64,000 bases of DNA from Brachycybe producta (GCA_036925085.1 JAUPFP010000024.1:510001-574000); one strand, 5' to 3'; shown: positions 48,786-61,055, counted from the first letter of the stretch. Notes: a model not told the origin generated them from the sequence alone. Made by a program: numbers and translations.

Positions 48786-50493
48786 TCAAGGCTGCTCGGG
48801 TAATCCGTTACTATGGACGACGACGTTGGCTCCTACGTCCTCAGAGTTGGAAGTGGGCGTCGTCGGTGACGCCAGGAACTGTTTACTTTGACACTTAAGT
48901 TCAAACACCTCGAGGATCGCTTGACGGAAACAGTGGAAATTGTAATCAATCAGCCCTGTAGTAAGTAACGAGACCAATAAAATTAAAAATGTCATATGGC
49001 TTAAATCTTAGATCGGATAAACCTTGACGGTCGAAGTTGTCTTCCCTCAAGATGCAAACGAGGGCCAAAAACTTATTCACTTCCCTCAGGTAGAGTATGG
49101 TGCAGTTGTTTAGTTTGATGATGCTGGACGATTGATTGTCGAAAGAATTACTCTCGCTCTCATCTCGTAAACTTTTAAAAAGATAAAATAACAAACGTCC
49201 GGTCACTTTGATAAAGATGACGGATTCAAATCATTCATAAACAAACCCGTATATACAGGAAATATCGAGTACGACGTCGATCATGTCGCAACACAGCTCG
49301 TACGACTGCATGTCGACCGGAGAACTATCGGTTGCTATGTAAATCTTACTGACAACATCGAAAAGGAACGCCTTCTCGATACCAGAGTTCTTTATCAGAA
49401 ACGAAACAAACATCGAAAATCTTATTTTTACAAAGAACCGCTCATATTGTCTGCACTCACCGAAATGAAAATATTAAGAAGATTTTCTAAGGTGGGCAAC
49501 TGAGGAATCAATTTCTGGACGACTTTACTGAATGCTTCGAATATTGAGTGGTCGTAAATGCTCGTCAAGTAGAAACTGAAAACAAGACAAGTACTTGTCA
49601 CATAAACAACATCAACGTTAACATCCCCAAGTTAAAGTAAAGGCAGCGCGTGCCTTAGATTAATTGAATCGAGTTCCGTGTCCATGAGGTCGTCGTTCGC
49701 TCTCTGATGAATGTCTCTCTGCGTTTCGATCTTGTTGTCGTCTGACAATCCATCCACCTTGTGAATAAACACCTCGAAGTTCATGTGCGGATTGATCTTG
49801 TAAGCTTTTGTGACGGTGCAGTTCAGTTTCTCCAGCGCCTCCATGTAATCGTCCTCATAGAAAAAAAAGATAACTTGCGACTAAAACAACGAACTTTAAA
49901 AATGAACGGATGAAATCGTTACGAGGCTCTCTCATACTTGAGCATCAATGACGAAGACGAGAGCTCCACATCCATTGAAGATACGATCTGGATCGAAGAC
50001 GCTCGGATCAAGAAAGTCGATCTGTCCTGGAAAATCCCAGATTTGAAACTGAACGAACGAACTGTTGGAAATATCTAAATGAAAACGTGAGAAGCGGAAG
50101 ATGAAGACGCGTGAATGAAACGAGGAGAGGGGGGTTGACAGGACCATCTTTAACTATCTTATTTGTGCTCTCCAAGAAGAGGGTCTCGTTTGGTGACATC
50201 TTATGGAAGACGACCTTCTGAATGGACGATTTTCCACTCCTTCTGAGTCCCATCAAAAGAATTCTTGGTTTCTGGTCACCTGAAACAGAACTTTGAAAAT
50301 CGTCTTCGTGATCGTATGGACCGTAGCCGAAATCTTTGGCGTAAGATTCCACGCCGTAACTCGTAGAATAAGCTTCCTCTTCATCGTACGACTTAGAGAG
50401 AGAGAGAGAGGAAAAAAAACGAACACAAAATAGAAATATACTTCTCAATAAGATCTGAAAGTCAGTGGCCGTAAATTACATTCAACTCACCAT
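48786..50493 (-). CDS. Ras-related GTP-binding protein RagC/RagD
   Basis: Lysosomal small GTPase that pairs with RagA/B to recruit mTORC1 in response to amino acids. Exons on the minus strand: 50493-50491 (the ATG alone), 50391-50145, 50074-49938, 49853-49654, 49575-49461, 49389-49247, 49171-49023, 48955-48786, giving 387 residues (human RagC 399). G1 [10 protein letters not shown]3 DFPGQ and G4 HKVDGL are intact. The C-terminal roadblock domain is clear ([71 protein letters not shown]). The N-terminus carries KDFGYG as in RagC. The intron after 49654 has a GC donor (CTAAG|GCACGC). One gene replaces the vertebrate pair, hence no symbol. Confidence 0.96.
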
Positions 50494-51877
50494 ATTTACG
50501 ATTGGAAATCGCGTAATAATTTATCGTATATAAAAATTAATGAATGATGTGCTGCTCGTAGCGCCACTGGTCATATGATCGTCAAACGAATATAGTCTCG
50601 AACCGAGTCTCAACATTCGTTTTTATTCCTCTCATTAGACGAATTCTATCGTTATCTCACGGAAAAGTTCTCATACCAATATTTTTTATATTTTAAAATC
50701 TATAATACAAAAAAAATTAACTTATGTTTTGTATATTTATTTTTAAAAAAATATGATTGTTTTTCTTATTTGGGTTTGAGAGTATATTTTTCAGCGTAGT
50801 GTTAGTTATGCCATCTTGTTAGAATAAGTATAACTAAATTATATGTTTTATTATAACTTTCTTATGATTGGTTGATTAATTGTTTTTTGAGAGAAGTGTT
50901 TTGTTTTTAATTGGCTAAATATTGACTAATAAACTGTTTGGTTGTTTCCAAGGAGATTAGAATAAGGGGGAAACAACATCACGTGACTTTAGTGAAGCCA
51001 AAAAATTTTGAATGGGAGGAAAATAGTCGCCATCGTGCTCAGACCCAGCACTATAAGAAGCAGTTGGGCACAGCCAGAAAAGTTCGTCCTGATTAGTTAT
51101 TTAGGTTTGTTACGCACTTGATTCTGTTTATTATTGGTCTGATGCTCATAAAAGGGCGGGGCTACCAGAATTTTTCTGGTTGCGCCCTAGTGGTTGTAGT
51201 TCACTTATAGAGTTGGATCGAACATCATCATCTACATGTATGATGAAACTTAATATATAAACTTCCTTAAGGGTATTTGCAAAATGGCCGATAAGCCACA
51301 CCTTTGCATTTCCACCCCTAAAACTTGGCTTCATTCAAGAACACGAGTGGAAGTAGTAACTAGTAAATGTTGTCTTCGGAGTCGGCTTCCTCCCTAGTTG
51401 TTTCTTTTGCGAAATTACGCGGAAATTTCCGATGATTGTTTTAAAGATGGCTGACTGCTTGGATCCTGTGCTGTTTTTATATTATTTTCTTAGTTTCTTT
51501 GCCGTTTATTTTACTTGTGGTTTCGAATTAATGGCATGACATCGACGTCGTAAGTACACAAAGATGACTGCAATCTACTAAACGTGAAAGACGGTCATGT
51601 AGGCTGCGTGTTTCCGCGGTTAGTACTAAGTGCACGTCGTATTTTGTTGGTTAAGATGATTGTGACATATCTCATTAAACCGAATTGAGGAGAATTCAAG
51701 TCGCTAATCAACGTTTCTTGTGGGATTATGGCATCTCTCTAATCGTAACTTTTCTCGTTGTAGGAGTCGAAATTCAAGAATAATTGTACAGACTGCAGAT
51801 GTAACGAATTCGAAACCAATGATCGTATCGTGAGGACGTCTCGTCTGCCTGCCTGTGAGTGAAGCCTACTAACTGCA
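50494..51877. promoter_or_regulatory. Divergent RagC/D-EXTL3 promoter region
   Basis: 1.4 kb between start codons. ATCACGTGAC at 50978-50987 closely matches the TFEB/MiT CLEAR element GTCACGTGAC. A block at 51146-51170 (GCTCATAAAAGGGCGGGGC) is shared with the MITE in the GTSF1-like intron. A likely EXTL3 5' UTR acceptor is CTCGTTGTAG at about 51763. A CTCF-half-like GCGCCACTGG lies at 50561 near the RagC/D side. No coding region supported. Confidence 0.5.
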
Positions 51878-54800
51878 ATGGCGGGCTTTGACTCCAATGA
51901 TTCTGGATCCGTAAGTGCAAGAAGCACTTTCTTCATTTGTCGTTGGTTTCCAGTCATTCGCCTGTCTCGTATCATCGCTCTTCTTTTGATCGTTCTCGTC
52001 TTTGGTTTTCTCGTCACTCATCATTACCTTTCGAAAGTAATTTATACCTTTCAAAATGTTCTCAAAGGTTCTGTGGTGAGAGTTAACTTTTAAATGTTTT
52101 TTTTCCTGTTTAAAGGTAGTGTCTGTAGGAAACAATCCAGAGGCTCAACAAACCCGTCTTCTTAAATTAGAAGTGGTTGAAGAGCCTGGTCTTTTGAAGG
52201 CGAGTGACTTGAGGTTGCGTATCGAGGAACTGATGCGAATAAAAACGTCCGTTGGAAATGAACTGCGTGACTTGGAGAAAGAACGGCAGAAATACATATC
52301 AGAGATTGGAAACTACAATCAAAAAGTTGAAGAACTTAAAGTCGATGTGATCAAATATCAACAGGAGTTGGAACGGTTCAAACTGTCTGTTGAACAGGTG
52401 ATGACGAAGATGGTGGCGATTCTCTTACTTTTATTGACTTTTTTATTCATTATTTGTATGTCGTTAATTTAGGCCAAGTATACTCAAAAGGAGGCGCTGA
52501 GGAAGAGCACTCCTGACCTACAGCCACCTCATCGCATTCTTCCCGATCTAGACGACTTTGTGGAGTTGTCTCCTCCTTCTGTCGTTCAGTCCGGTCGATG
52601 CAAAATGTACGATTGTTTCGATCACTCTCGCTGTTCACTTACCTCTGGATTTCCTGTCTATTATTACAATCCGGATGACGGCAACAGACCCGCTTCTCTT
52701 AATTTAGAGAAAACGATCAAAGTTGCCGTAACGGACGCTCTCAGTGTAAATCCACACATCACTTTCGATCCGAATGTTGCTTGTGTCTTTGTAGTTCTTT
52801 TGGGGTCGTCCACGGGCGGCTACACGCGTCAGTCGAGAGACGTAAAGTCTCTGGAGCGTTACCTGCATTCGCTTGCTTATTGGCAGGGTGACGGTCGTAA
52901 CCACATTCTTCTCAATCTCGATCGTGGTCCGTTCAGTTTCCTCGATGGGATGCGGACGGGTCGAGCGATGGTCGCACAGGCCTCTTTTTACGAACTGAAT
53001 TTCAGGCCCGGGTTCGATGTTGTGATTCCTCCCTTATCATCTTCTTCCTTGTTTAATCTGAACACGAATCTCTGGATGGATCTTCCACCTTTGTCGCCAG
53101 CTCGTCGTAAATTTCTTATGGTCTTTTTGGGCCAGAATGATTTCTTTGCTTCTTCGGCGAATGTCGTGGGTCGTAAACCGTTGCGTGTTCTGCCGTCGAG
53201 CGATTCGGAATACAATGTAGACGATGTTGTTCAAAACACCGAGCACCGAAACAACAAAAACGAATCGTCTCTTTTACATGCGGAAATGCACATAGTTGAG
53301 ATTCTTAAAAAGATTCAGTCCAGAAGTGACGTGACGCAGGATGGATTCCTTTTTCAGTTTTCCTGTGTCGAGGAGAAGTCGTGCGGTCATCCTTCTGAAT
53401 GGTGCATCTGCGAAGTAGCGACGAAAAGATCAATGTTGATCGGAAATGCCACATTTTCTCTCATAATTGCTCCGGCCAATTGGAGTTTGGTGTCCACCTG
53501 TCTGATTCAAAAACTATTGATCGAATCTCTGCAAAACGGTGCAATTCCAGTCGTTTTAGGAGATTACGTCCGCTTGCCATTCGACGAATTCATAGATTGG
53601 AAGAGAGCCATAGTATTTCTACACAAATCACGGGTGACGGAGTTACACTTCGTATTGAGAACTTTTGCTGAAAACGACATAATCTCACTTCGTCACCAGG
53701 GACGACTTATTTGGGAGAAATACATGTCTTCGACGCGATCTATCGTCGATACTCTTTTAGCCACTTTACGCACTCGTCTCCAGATGCCGCCTCTTCCGGC
53801 TCTTCAAGAACCGTCGCCCAGTGTATTTAATGGCACTTTTGTACCGCTCAAGTTGGAAGCTCTGCTTCCGGACATCGATCCAGATGAGAGAATGGGACCC
53901 ACGGAACCACCGTATCCGTCACCTTCCTTTCAACGGAATTTCACATCCGTTTTTGTGAATACGTATGAAGCTTGGAATCGCTGGGTAGATCCGTTTTATA
54001 GTTATCCTTACACACCGTTTGATCCTATTCTACCTTCGGATGCAAAGTTTTTAGGTTAGCAAGACATCGTTCAAATTGGACACGTGTGTAATTCAACTTT
54101 TGTCAATTGTTTTGCATTTATTTAAAAAAAAAGGGTCTGGAGTTGGTTTTCGACCAATTGGACACGGAGCTGGGGGATCTGGAAAAGAGTTTACTGAAGC
54201 CTTGGGAGGCAACGTTCCCAGGGAACAGTTTACAAGTGAGAGAGAGAGAGATTGACTAGATTTTATTTTGAAGTTGATATCTTTGTGACTTCGTTTTTAA
54301 TTCAATCTTAGTTGTAATGCTGACATACGAAAGAGAATCGATTCTGATCAATTCTCTGCAAAGGCTGTATGGAGTTCCGTTTCTCAATAAAGTTGTCGTC
54401 ATATGGAATAGTCCTCGGCCACCTTCCGAAGATCTTCGATGGCCCGACATAGGCGTACCTATTCACGTGAGATTTAAGACTGTCTCGTTTTGGTGGGAGT
54501 TCTTCAATAATCGGTCATTGTTAATAACAGGTCGTGAGATCGAAGAAGAACAGCTTGAACAATCGTTTCTTGCCTTACGATGCCATCGAAACCGAAGCCG
54601 TTTTGTCTCTGGACGACGATGCGCATCTCCGTCATGATGAGATTATGTTTGGTTTCAGGTGTTTTTTCTTCGAATCGGTTTTTTTTTTCTTTACGTGACT
54701 CGAGTTTGTTGTTTTAGGGTTTGGAGGGAAGCGAGAGACAGGGTCGTGGGGTTTCCAGGACGTTACCACGCTTGGGACGCAAGAAATGGTGGCTGGAATT

Positions 54801-55514
54801 ATAATGCTAACTACACTTGTGAACTCTCGATGGTTCTTACGGGTGCCGCATTCTTTCACAAGGTATAACCGCTAAATTTGCATAATTTATCAATGTCTCA
54901 TCGTTAAGGAAACTGGAATATGCGTCTTTTAGTCAATGAAACTGGTTAGAGACTAGAATTTTTGGGCCAGACATCAAATGAGACAATAACTCTAGTCTCT
55001 AAACAGGTTCTTTGGCTGAAAACGCCTTTTCCCATGATAATGTCTTGGTTTTTTAATTGTTTTTGTTCTTTTAGTATTACTCGTATTTGTACAGTTACTC
55101 GATGCCACAGGCAATCAGGGACAAAGTGGACGAATACATGAACTGTGAAGATATCGCAATGAATTTCCTGGTATCTCACATAACCAGGAAACCACCTCTC
55201 AAGGTCTTGGACGAGCAGCGATTTTTTTTTTTAGTTCATTTATTTCTTCCCTACATTGCAATTCATTTAACTTACCTTTTGTTTCCTCACTGTGCGTAAC
55301 TTAGGTTACTTCACGGTGGACGTTCCGATGTCCTGGATGCCCTGTTGCTCTTTCCGAAGATGATACTCATTTTCAGGAAAGACATAAATGTATTAATTTT
55401 TTCGCGCAGGTTTACGGTTACGTACCTCTCCTGAACACTCAGTTTCGAGTCGATTCGGTTCTGTTCAAAACACGTTTACCTCACGGTAAACAAAAGTGTT
55501 TTAAATTCATTTAA
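51878..55514 (+). CDS. EXTL3: Exostosin-like 3 glycosyltransferase (heparan sulfate synthesis)
   Basis: Golgi type II membrane enzyme that adds the first alpha-1,4-GlcNAc to the linkage tetrasaccharide, committing the chain to heparan sulfate. Exons: 51878-52075, 52116-52397, 52473-54054, 54134-54235, 54312-54466, 54531-54658, 54718-54862, 55075-55203, 55305-55514, giving 976 residues (human 919). Membrane anchor at about residues 28-47 ([19 protein letters not shown]), then a coiled coil (about 90-160, [15 protein letters not shown]). The exostosin GT47 domain starts at [20 protein letters not shown]. The GT64 domain has [16 protein letters not shown], the metal-binding [28 protein letters not shown] and the C-terminal KQKCFKFI. 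Poly(A) signal AATAAA at 55754. Confidence 0.97.
54921..55026. repeat. Family C foldback element in EXTL3 intron
   Basis: The arm GCGTCTTTTAGTCAATGAAA, then GGTTAGAGACTAGAATT, pairs with AACTCTAGTCTCTAAACAGG, then TTCTTTGGCTGAAAACGCC. It lies in the intron between exons 54718-54862 and 55075-55203. Confidence 0.7.
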
Positions 55515-56612
55515 TTTCTAGATGAACAAAGAGAGAATGAGATTTGAACAAACTACAGTTGTACTTTTATTTTTAGTTTTATGTTTTTAAATTAAGATTT
55601 TATTTGTTAAATAATCGTCAAAGATCTGGTCAACATTTATCTTCGTATACCCAAATGATCGTTTGTATTTTTTGTTATTTTCTACGTGACTGTTGCCTTT
55701 TTCGTGATCAATCATTAATATTGATGAATCATGTGCCATATTTCGTGTAATTGAATAAAGTGGGCTTTCATTTTATGACGTCATTGCAGTACATTAAGCG
55801 TGGTACATGGAGGCATATATGTACAGGGTGTTTAACAATGTTCATTGTATACGGAATGCCCTGTGCCATAGTTGAGTGAAACATGCAATCGATGGCGCCA
55901 CCTCTATTTAGACCTAAAAAATTTTTTTTATTAAGTTGCTCGCTGTAAAATGAAGCTTATGACGTCAGATTATCAGCTGGGTTGAAAAGAAATTTATGAT
56001 ATTGTTAATTAGTGTGATAGAAAAAGGATAATAACAAACGTCCTCAACAGTTTAAAGCAAAGTATTTCTTGCATTCTTTTTATATCGTCACCTTTTTAAT
56101 CAGACAAAATGACACAAGCCTAAATTTTTTATCTAACGTTTCAGACATAACAAGCTTCATTTTACGGTAAGGCAACTACTATATTTACACCACGAAACGA
56201 ATCAATTCTTACACAGGCAATGCATGGATTTGTAAAAAAAATGTTTCAATGTTCGCTTTTTATATAAAAAAAGTGCTGTAATAGAAAGATAAAGGGAGGT
56301 TAGAGAGACCCTCGAACTTCTAAGAGAAACTGTAAAATTAAAAGTCACTCACTGTCGACGGTTTTTTAAATTTCGAGTTGAGATACCTCCATGTACACAT
56401 CTTGATTGACATTTGAATATTGCAAAGAGTAAGGTTGCGTCACCAACAAGGAGAAAGTCCGCAACTGGAAAAGTCTTATATTTGTTCTTCTTGAATTTTA
56501 TTAGCATTCATTTTTGTGCCAGAACGTAAGAAATTAACAGGGTTTTTTTTAGGTAGGTTGCACATTGGAGGTGTGGAGATGTGAAGAATTTATTATTTTG
56601 TAATTGTTATTA

Positions 56613-56648
<36 letters not shown>

Positions 56649-56674
56649 GGTTTCTGAGTTCGGTTGCAGTAAAA
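55515..56674. other. EXTL3-ADI1 intergenic region
   Basis: EXTL3 3' UTR with AATAAA at 55754-55759, then intergenic DNA with perfect TGACGTCA at 55776 and 55960 and GATGGCGCCACC at 55891. It ends in a GA microsatellite (56621-56647) that lies in or next to the ADI1 5' UTR. No gene seen. Confidence 0.55.
56621..56647. repeat. GA microsatellite
   Basis: About 13 AG units, 28 bp upstream of the ADI1 start; GA tracts in animal promoters can be nucleosome-excluding or GAGA-factor-like sites. Confidence 0.85.
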
Positions 56675-57421
56675 ATGGTCCAGGCTTGGTACATGAACGA
56701 GAAGGCCGGAATTGAAGAGAGACAAAAGGAGCTACATCTGGATCCACCTAAATATGTGTCCTTAGACGATCTCAAGAAATACACCGGAGTTTTTTACTGG
56801 AAGGTTAATTAATTTCTGTGGACGAATCGACAATCAATTAAATATTCATGGTGTGTTGATTTAGATCGACGTCGATCGCATCGAAGAAGAAGGTCTATTG
56901 GACAAGATAAGAAAGGATCGTGGTTATACCTACGAAGATTTGGTGGAGATTTCTAGAGAAACTCTACCGGATTTTGACATCAAGGTAAAATTTAATTGAA
57001 TATTTTTTTACTACGTTTTTCTCATTAAACTGTTATAGACGGCGAATTTCTACACGGAACACTTTCACGCCGACGAGGAGATTCGCCTTATTCTCAAAGG
57101 AGGTGGTTATTTTGACGTACGTGACAAGAACGACAACTGGATTCGTATTTTTGTTACGAAAGGGGATCTTCTCGTCTTGCCTACTGGAATACACCACCGA
57201 TTCACCCTGGATCTTCAGGTGGAGACATAGACTACATACATTAGTTAGTATAATTGAACTATCATTATGTTTAGATTTTATATTATTTTATTCAGAATTA
57301 TACTAAAGTGAGACGCTATTTCATTGGTGAGCCAGTTTGGACAGCCATCAACCGTCCGTGTGATGAACACGAAGCAAGGAAGAAGTACAAGGAATTGCAA
57401 GGAAAGGATTTTGAAGAATAA
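56675..57421 (+). CDS. ADI1: Acireductone dioxygenase (methionine salvage)
   Basis: Cupin metalloenzyme converting acireductone plus O2 to 4-methylthio-2-oxobutanoate and formate (Fe form), the last oxygenase step of the methionine salvage pathway. Four exons, 56675-56803, 56865-56984, 57039-57218 and 57296-57421, give 184 residues (human 179). It begins MVQAWYM as in vertebrates. Metal ligands are His91, His93 and Glu97 in [11 protein letters not shown] and His136 in GIHHRF; the second cupin strand reads [17 protein letters not shown], and the end has [13 protein letters not shown]. Poly(A) signal AATAAA at 57597-57602. Confidence 0.97.
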
Positions 57422-58363
57422 TCGGGAATTATATCCTTTCATACCCCGAAATTTCTTCCTTTCTTGGGACCATTTATCTGATTAGGAAACTCGTTATGCA
57501 TAAAAAGTGCAATTATTTTATGATAGAAGTTTATTTTAATATTCCATTGCTACATGTAGATCTAAATATTAAAACTCATGTGAAGTGTTAAGTTTGAATA
57601 AATTTAATTTGTTTTAAAGAATAGAAAGAAAAAAAGAGTAATTAATCTTAATTTTTTAAGTTCAAAAATTATTTTTATTCTGTGCTTTATGAACAGCTTA
57701 TTTTCGACTTCTGATTTTGTATTTAATAGAAACTAGAAAGTGTTTAAGAAACTGGAAGGGTAGCTCAATCACTTAAGGGTATTTTAAAAATAAACTACAT
57801 CAGTTTGAAAATGACCCGACATTAAGCTGACGACATTCTTAAATTTTTGTCTATAAAAAGTTTTAGTTTCTATTTTTTATTAGTACTTTCTAGTTTCCTT
57901 AATTTTGCTCCGGAAAGACAGAAATGCACAAAATATTCCTAGGAGTTTGAAAATCAGCTGTTGATAAATCTTATTACTGGTGTCCTCTTCACAAGAGGAA
58001 GCTTGTGACGTCAGATGGGTTAATATGTTGAGCCCGTTTGATGTCGTCTCTGTTCTATGTGACAAAACGATACAATCCAACATTTTACGTGAACCCCTCT
58101 GACCTCATACGCTTCTTTTTTACGATGAGAGGAGGTAGGTACAAATCTAGAAAAACAGCTATAAAGCTTTTATTAAAAGCGCCATACAAAAGTGATGTCA
58201 ATTTAGCTACTAGATGTCGCTTCGACACAAAACCTCCATAATGTTAATATATATAGGTCAAATGGTCATTTGGCGTTTCCGTTGTTTTGTTTGTTTGTTC
58301 TTTCGCGCATAGTTTGGCATTATTTTTATTGAACGTTTTGTATTAGAAAAAGAAGAAGACAAA
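57422..58363. other. ADI1-GTSF1-like intergenic region
   Basis: ADI1 3' UTR, a family B foldback (57743-57905), TGACGTCA at 58006, a CTCF-like CTACTAGATGTCGC at 58207, and an acceptor TTGTATTAG at about 58346, 18 bp before the GTSF1-like start, implying a spliced 5' UTR. Confidence 0.5.
57743..57905. repeat. Family B foldback element
   Basis: Begins TTTAAGAAACTGGAAGGGTA and ends TACTTTCTAGTTTCCTTAA, with the inner blocks shared by the family (TTTTTGTCTATAAAAAG). Confidence 0.6.
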
Positions 58364-60197
58364 ATGTCGCTCGTGCATATTCAAGGCCGTGACGAGATGA
58401 AGACGTGTCCATATGACAAGTCACACCGTGTGACTGCTCTAAAGTTTACCAACCACATCATCAAGTGTCGCAGGGTGACGATCATGTTTATTGTTGTTGA
58501 AATGTTTATTGCCACCCCCCCCCCCGTCTTCACAGGCAAGTGTGGCTAGCTTTTCGTTTGCTCCGCCCTTTTATGAGCGTCATCAATTTCTAATTGGTCT
58601 GTTATTTGGTCTTGTCAGATGCCCCGCCCTCAAAAGGGCGGGGCAAACGAAAAGCTAGTGCTGTCCACACTGACCTGTCTTGTCGCCTAGCATATTTGGC
58701 CGGTTTTTTCAATTTGTTCGTTTGTTTTCGCAGAATCATCAGGGCAAATTGATCGCCTGCCCTTTCAATGCCACCCACTTGATTCCACCTGCCGAAAGTT
58801 CGGCGCACGTGGCCACCTGTCCAGATCGACTCGTAGTCGAACGAGAACTCGTCTTCAGTTAGTAGTAACAAAGACACATTTAAGGCATTCGTTGAAGTTT
58901 GTTTCTTAGCTCATTTCACTTTCAGATCAGACCATTGGCGATTATCAACACGGGGGAAACACTGAAGTGCCTCCTTACAACCACGATCTTCCGGAGCCAT
59001 CTGAAAATTGGGAATTGGGTTTGTTTGATTCTTAAGTAAACCTCTTGTATTCTCGTTTACCAGTCTTTTTAATTGTATTTTTGGTATTTTTATGTTTTAA
59101 ATGTAGAGGTGAACGATCGGTACAGTTTTTCCACTTATGATCCGTCTCTTGCTATGAGTCAAGTACAGTTTCGAAATCCCAGTACGCTGTGCGTTCATTT
59201 TTAGTAATTGTATCAACAAAACGTTGTTTTTCTATGTGTGTTTCTTTAAATTCGTTTTTTTCATTTAAAAAAGATCTGGGATGAAACCAGCCCAGAAGAA
59301 AGCTTTTAGGAAGGATTGTTGGGCACAATTGGGGTCAATTTGACAGTTTGTTTCTTGTTAGAGTGATGGTTTTTAACGTTAATTTAACTTTTGAGTAGTG
59401 GGCTGGACAAGAAGGCGGCCAATGCGGAAGGTGAAGAAGTCAGTGGAGTTACAACGCAACTTAAGCAGTTGCGTCTCCCAAAACAACTGCCAAAGGTTTC
59501 GATTTTTCTGGCGTTTTTTCACTCGGTTTTTTGGCGTTTAAATCACTTGCTTCTTCAAATAGACCGTCTTCGAGAAGCCGTCTGTTTCTGGCATCGGTCG
59601 TGGAAGACGTATTGCAGCAAATATCTACAGCGAAGATGAGCGACCAGTCGTAAATCAGAGGGACTTTGCCAATTATCTGAACTTTGCTGTGGGGCGAGGA
59701 ATGAAATCTCGTCAAAGAGACGGTATTTTCTTGGTTTTTTATTGAACTTGTTTCTATCTTCATTGTGTTGCATTATGTGTTAGAACAAAGCGATCCTGGA
59801 ACTTCGGCATCATCAGGACGAATTAGTGTTGCCAGCGTAAGATATTAAGAAGACTCTTGTGATTAGTTGTATGTTTATTTCACTATTGAGTTTTTTTTTA
59901 TTCAGACTGTTTCTATGGATCGGTCGAACTACGAAGACGCTAAGGTTTTTCTTTTGATTGTATTTTTGTTATTAAATGCTTTATCTAATTGTTTTGTTCG
60001 ATGTGGTTTCAAGGTTTGCCATGTTAGGAATCGACTTGAAGGCTTTCATTTAACCAAGGGCCACGAGACTGAGGTATTCATTTGAGTGAATCATTTTTTT
60101 TTAGAAGATTTGTGCTTCTAAATTTGTTTGTTTTGGTTTCAAGGTGGATCATATTGGAAGGCGATTCAAGGACATTAACTTAGACAAAAGCCATTAA
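58364..60197 (+). CDS. GTSF1-like double CHHC zinc-finger protein
   Basis: GTSF1/Asterix proteins carry two CHHC fingers, bind tRNA-like RNA and stimulate PIWI-piRNA silencing. Ten exons (58364-58474, 58734-58857, 58926-59018, 59107-59188, 59399-59495, 59563-59722, 59784-59836, 59906-59944, 60014-60073, 60144-60197) give 290 residues, longer than vertebrate GTSF1 (about 167). Finger 1: Cys15, His21, His31, Cys35 (CPYDKSH...HIIKC). Finger 2: Cys46, His52, His62, Cys66 (CPFNATH...HVATC). An acidic/aromatic linker follows (NWELEVNDRY), then an extended Gly/Arg tail (GIGRGRRIA, AVGRGMKSRQRD). The last two exons look duplicated. CHHC fingers also occur in U11-48K and TRM13; the tandem N-terminal pair favours GTSF1. 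Poly(A) signal AATAAA at 60290. Confidence 0.85.
58546..58658. mobile_element. Short MITE in GTSF1-like intron 1
   Basis: 113 bp with inverted ends CTAGCTTTTCGTTTGC followed by YCCGCCCTTTT on both sides. The right end carries an extra GC-rich hairpin (GCCCCGCCCT/AGGGCGGGGC). No coding capacity. A related fragment lies at 51146-51170 upstream of EXTL3. Confidence 0.75.
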
Positions 60198-61055
60198 CGG
60201 AAAATGTAAATTCAACTCAGTAAAGTGTTTACTGGTGTTGAAAGTCGACGGATTTTGATTTTAATTTTGTTATAAGACCAAAAAAAGTGAATAAAATGCT
60301 TTTAATCATTGCAAACAGATGATACTTTTCAATTGGATTTCCAATGATTCAAGGCATTTTTGGAACTGTCCTTATGTTTATGAACAGCTTTTAGTCTGCT
60401 AAAGTCGGCTTCCTCATGTTTAATATGAACATGTTGTATTCTTTGTTTTTCATATTGTAACATGAGATAATGTGGTACAAGAGTTATAAGAAAACAAGTT
60501 TTTTTGTTTGTATCTTTTATGCTTTATAAACTACGAAATAAATCGTTTTAATATCAAAATGTATGATGATTTAGTCATTGTAAGGTTTTAATGTGATGAA
60601 ATTTACTAAAGAGTTGTCTTTTTCTAAGTTTTATCAAGTTTCTTTTTTATTCATTTATTAGCATTCTGAACGTTTCTGGTTGTCGTATTTCCGTTTTCGG
60701 TCAAAATATCGAAAACTTTGCTGGCCCTACTCTTAGCCTATGTAGGCGGGGGAGGGGGCTACTGCAAACCTTGGTGTTTTACTATGTTGGTGGCGCCCTC
60801 TTTTGAATTTTAGAAGAAGTTTAGAGGCAATCAAGTTGATCAACGGTGGTATATGAAATCGAAACTCACTTTTGGTTCCTTCCACTTTCTTATCTTTGTA
60901 TTATTTCTAGTGATTTCCTATAAATAGTTGTCTTAACAAGAGAGATAAGCACATTTAATTTTTTCACTTTGAACAATCGTTTATCTTAAATTATTTTTGG
61001 TTTCAATCTCAAGCAAATCTTGTCTTTCATTGTAAAAGTCGATTATTTCATTGAA
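60198..61055. other. Intergenic region before the acyl-CoA synthetase gene
   Basis: GTSF1-like 3' UTR (AATAAA at 60290, a second at about 60537), a TGGTGGCGCCCTC motif at 60788, and then the acyl-CoA synthetase leader. No other gene seen. Confidence 0.55.
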
